Source of the DNA: Oceanospirillum sp964342385
GTDB taxonomy: Bacteria > Pseudomonadota > Gammaproteobacteria > Pseudomonadales > Halomonadaceae
Length of the DNA stretch: 25,253 bases
Assembly (NCBI GenBank): GCA_964342385.1
Contig: CAYFGP010000102.1
Span: forward strand, 1 to 25,253
Direction of reading: 5' to 3'
Positions within the stretch are counted from its first letter, which is position 1. Each line of letters starts with the position of its first letter. The notes below the pieces were generated by a model. That model was not told where the DNA came from. It was given only the letters and a program-made list of their open reading frames with translations, and made no database searches. Positions 23,479 through 25,253 of the stretch are shown in pieces. The position numbers and the translations under genes are program-made.

Positions 23479-25005
23479 ATGATGAGCAAAATAGTAAGCA
23501 GTGATATGGCTGCCTATCTAATCCCTGATCGGGCAATTGTTATACCTGGTGGGTTTGGTTGTTGTGGTCATCCTGAATCTATAACAAAGGCAATTGAGCG
23601 CCGCTATCGTCAAACTGGGAAACCTCGAGATATTACATTGCTATTTGCTGCTGGACCTGGGGATAGGAAAAGCAAAGGTATCAATAGGCTTGCGATGCCA
23701 GGTTTGGTGAAGAAAGCAGTAGGAGGTTTCTGGGGGTTTATTCCTGAATTGGGACGATCTGCAATGAAGGAGGAAATAGAAGCTCATAATTGGCCGCAAG
23801 GAGTAATTAGCAAACTTTTCAGAAGTATAGCGTCAGGAGATGAAGGGCTTATCTCCCCTGTAGGGTTAGGCACTTTTGTTGACCCCAGACAAGAAGGAGG
23901 GACAATTAATGAGTCTACGGAAACAGAAGTAAAACTAGTTGATTTCATGGGGCGAGAAAAACTTTTTTATCCTGCTTGTAAAGTTAACTTTGCTTATATC
24001 CGAGCAACTACTGCTGATGAAGCCGGTAATTTAACGATGGAAGAGGAGGTTTCTCTTCAAGACTCTCTTGCTCAGGCTCAAGCCGCACATAATTCTGGTG
24101 GTATTGTGGTCGCTCAAGTTAAAAGAGTTGTAAAAAAAGGAGAGTTAGATCCCTTAATGGTTAAGGTGCCCGGTAGTTTAGTTGATTATGTCGTTATAGC
24201 TGATGATGAGGAAGATCATAATCAGACTTATGAGCAGGACTTTAACCCTAGATACACTTCATCAGGCTTTCCTCAATATCAGGATGATGACAAGAGTAAT
24301 AATGATATTAGAAAACTAATAGCAAGAAGAGCAGCTGACGAACTATACGATTCTAGTGTAGGAAACATGCCAATTATTAACTTGGGTATTGGTATTCCTG
24401 CTGAAATAGGTCAGTTTATTAAAAATATGGATGATATTAGTCCGACGTTAACAGTAGAAGGTGGAGCCTTTGGTGGGAAACCTGCATATGACTTATCTTT
24501 CGGTGCTTCAGAGTTTCCTGATGCAATAATAGATCAAAATAGCTTGTTTGATCTTTATGATGGAGGAGGAATTGATATTGCTTTTCTTGGTTTTGCTCAG
24601 GTAGACAAAAGCGGCAATGTTAATGTCAGTCGTTATAATGGTCGGTTGCCTGGTGCAGGAGGGTTTATAAATATATCTCAGTCAGCAAAGAAAGTTGTGT
24701 TTTGTGGGACATTTACTACAGGTGGGTTACAAGTTGATCTTAACCAGGGCCGATTATCCATAATTAAGGAAGGTCGTTATAGTAAATTTGTCAAGGAGGT
24801 AGAACAGATTAGTTTTAACGGTGGGGTGAAAGGGAATGAAGGCCGGGTAATTAAGTTTGTAACTGAAAGGGCAGTTTTTGAATTGAATGGTGGAAAGCTA
24901 AAGCTTTGTGAAATAGTAGATGGTATCGATATTGAAAGGGATATTATTTCTCAGATCGATTTTCCGCTAGTGGTTGATGACAAGATTTTAAAAAGTAGAT
25001 TTTAA
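23479..25005 (+). CDS. Fused alpha-beta CoA-transferase, family I (YdiF/propionate CoA-transferase type)
   Basis: A 508-residue protein in which both halves of a family I CoA-transferase are joined, as in E. coli YdiF and propionate CoA-transferases (usually 510-530). The alpha part starts with IPDRAIVIPGGFGCCGHPES, and the beta part begins near residue 285 (IARRAADELY). The catalytic glutamate that forms the glutamyl-CoA thioester is Glu327 in LTVEGGAFGG, and GFINISQSAKKVVFCGTFT is typical of the C-terminal half. It moves CoA between acyl-CoA and a free acid, probably to activate a carboxylic acid for breakdown. Two adjacent ATG codons (23479, 23482) follow TAGGAG; either could start. The gene runs into a broken FAD-protein gene. 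Confidence 0.92.
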   Translation: MMSKIVSSDMAAYLIPDRAIVIPGGFGCCGHPESITKAIERRYRQTGKPRDITLLFAAGPGDRKSKGINRLAMPGLVKKAVGGFWGFIPELGRSAMKEEIEAHNWPQGVISKLFRSIASGDEGLISPVGLGTFVDPRQEGGTINESTETEVKLVDFMGREKLFYPACKVNFAYIRATTADEAGNLTMEEEVSLQDSLAQAQAAHNSGGIVVAQVKRVVKKGELDPLMVKVPGSLVDYVVIADDEEDHNQTYEQDFNPRYTSSGFPQYQDDDKSNNDIRKLIARRAADELYDSSVGNMPIINLGIGIPAEIGQFIKNMDDISPTLTVEGGAFGGKPAYDLSFGASEFPDAIIDQNSLFDLYDGGGIDIAFLGFAQVDKSGNVNVSRYNGRLPGAGGFINISQSAKKVVFCGTFTTGGLQVDLNQGRLSIIKEGRYSKFVKEVEQISFNGGVKGNEGRVIKFVTERAVFELNGGKLKLCEIVDGIDIERDIISQIDFPLVVDDKILKSRF

Positions 25006-25038
25006 ACATATAGCATGTAATTTAGAAGGAGCTTTACG

Positions 25039-25253
25039 ATGAATAAAAATAATACTATTGCAATTGTAGGTGCAGGCGCAGCAGGTATCAGTTTGGCTAA
25101 CCAGATCATTAGATCCCTACCATTAGGGTTAAACATGTCAGGTTTGACAATTCTGATGTTTGATAAAGCTGAGCAAATAGGTGGTGGTAATGCCTATGTG
25201 TAAGGTCCCGGATGATCAAATAGCAAAAAAGAGTTATCCTCTGTTTGCTGCCA
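25039..25253 (+). pseudogene. FAD/NAD(P)-binding protein, frameshifted, 3' end outside window
   Basis: ATG at 25039 after AGAAGGAG opens a Rossmann protein: TIAIVGAGAAGISLANQII is a GxGxxG dinucleotide-binding motif, followed by FDKAEQIGGGNAY, as in the NAD_binding_9 (FAD-NAD(P)-binding) family. The frame stops at TAA 25201-25203 after 54 residues. From 25202 the +1 frame continues PDDQIAKKSYPLFAA to the window end, which fits as the continuation. One extra base near 25200 would explain this. It is either a true frameshift, programmed or not, or a sequence error; the right edge prevents checking the rest. It follows the CoA-transferase by 33 bases and probably belongs to the same operon. Confidence 0.65.

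Overview
This window looks like chromosomal DNA of a marine-type gammaproteobacterium, most likely an Oceanospirillales/Pseudomonadales relative. I infer this from the Pseudomonas-like ETF-quinone oxidoreductase, the tripartite tricarboxylate transporter (TTT), the outer-membrane porin and the gene style. I cannot place it to genus. There are no rRNA or tRNA genes, CRISPR arrays, transposases or phage genes.

Region 1 (1-7210) is an N-methylamine oxidation block. A LuxR-type regulator cut by the left edge and a small cupin protein precede a large flavin/4Fe-4S amine dehydrogenase of the trimethylamine dehydrogenase (TMADH) family on the minus strand. Divergent from it lie etfB-etfA, and then an ETF-ubiquinone oxidoreductase after a compact terminator/promoter overlap. 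Together they give a full route from amine oxidation through ETF to the quinone pool. The dehydrogenase keeps the flavin-linking Cys30 but has lost two of the three aromatic residues that bind trimethylamine, so its substrate is probably something else.

Region 2 (7211-9690) holds an SMR-family membrane protein, a LysR regulator broken by one missing base, and a divergent SDR-family protein in which the usual catalytic residues are all replaced. A 14-residue leader ORF with its own Shine-Dalgarno sequence sits just before the SDR gene.

Region 3 (9691-21805) lies almost entirely on the minus strand and looks like an uptake, sensing and catabolism module: LuxR regulator, periplasmic binding protein and LuxR paralogue in one operon; a chemoreceptor; tctC-tctB-tctA; an aldehyde dehydrogenase; a porin; and a universal stress protein. 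The best finding is an 18-bp palindrome, ATCAACC-N4-GGTTGAT, present three times, once about 145-165 bp upstream of each of three transcription units (USP/porin, aldehyde dehydrogenase, tctCBA). It is a candidate operator that would tie these genes into one regulon.

Region 4 (about 22000-25253) is visibly richer in A+T. It carries a plus-strand run of an EamA-type exporter, a classical small cupin, a fused CoA-transferase of the YdiF type, and the start of an FAD/NAD-binding protein broken by a frameshift close to the right edge. Composition suggests it was acquired separately from the rest.
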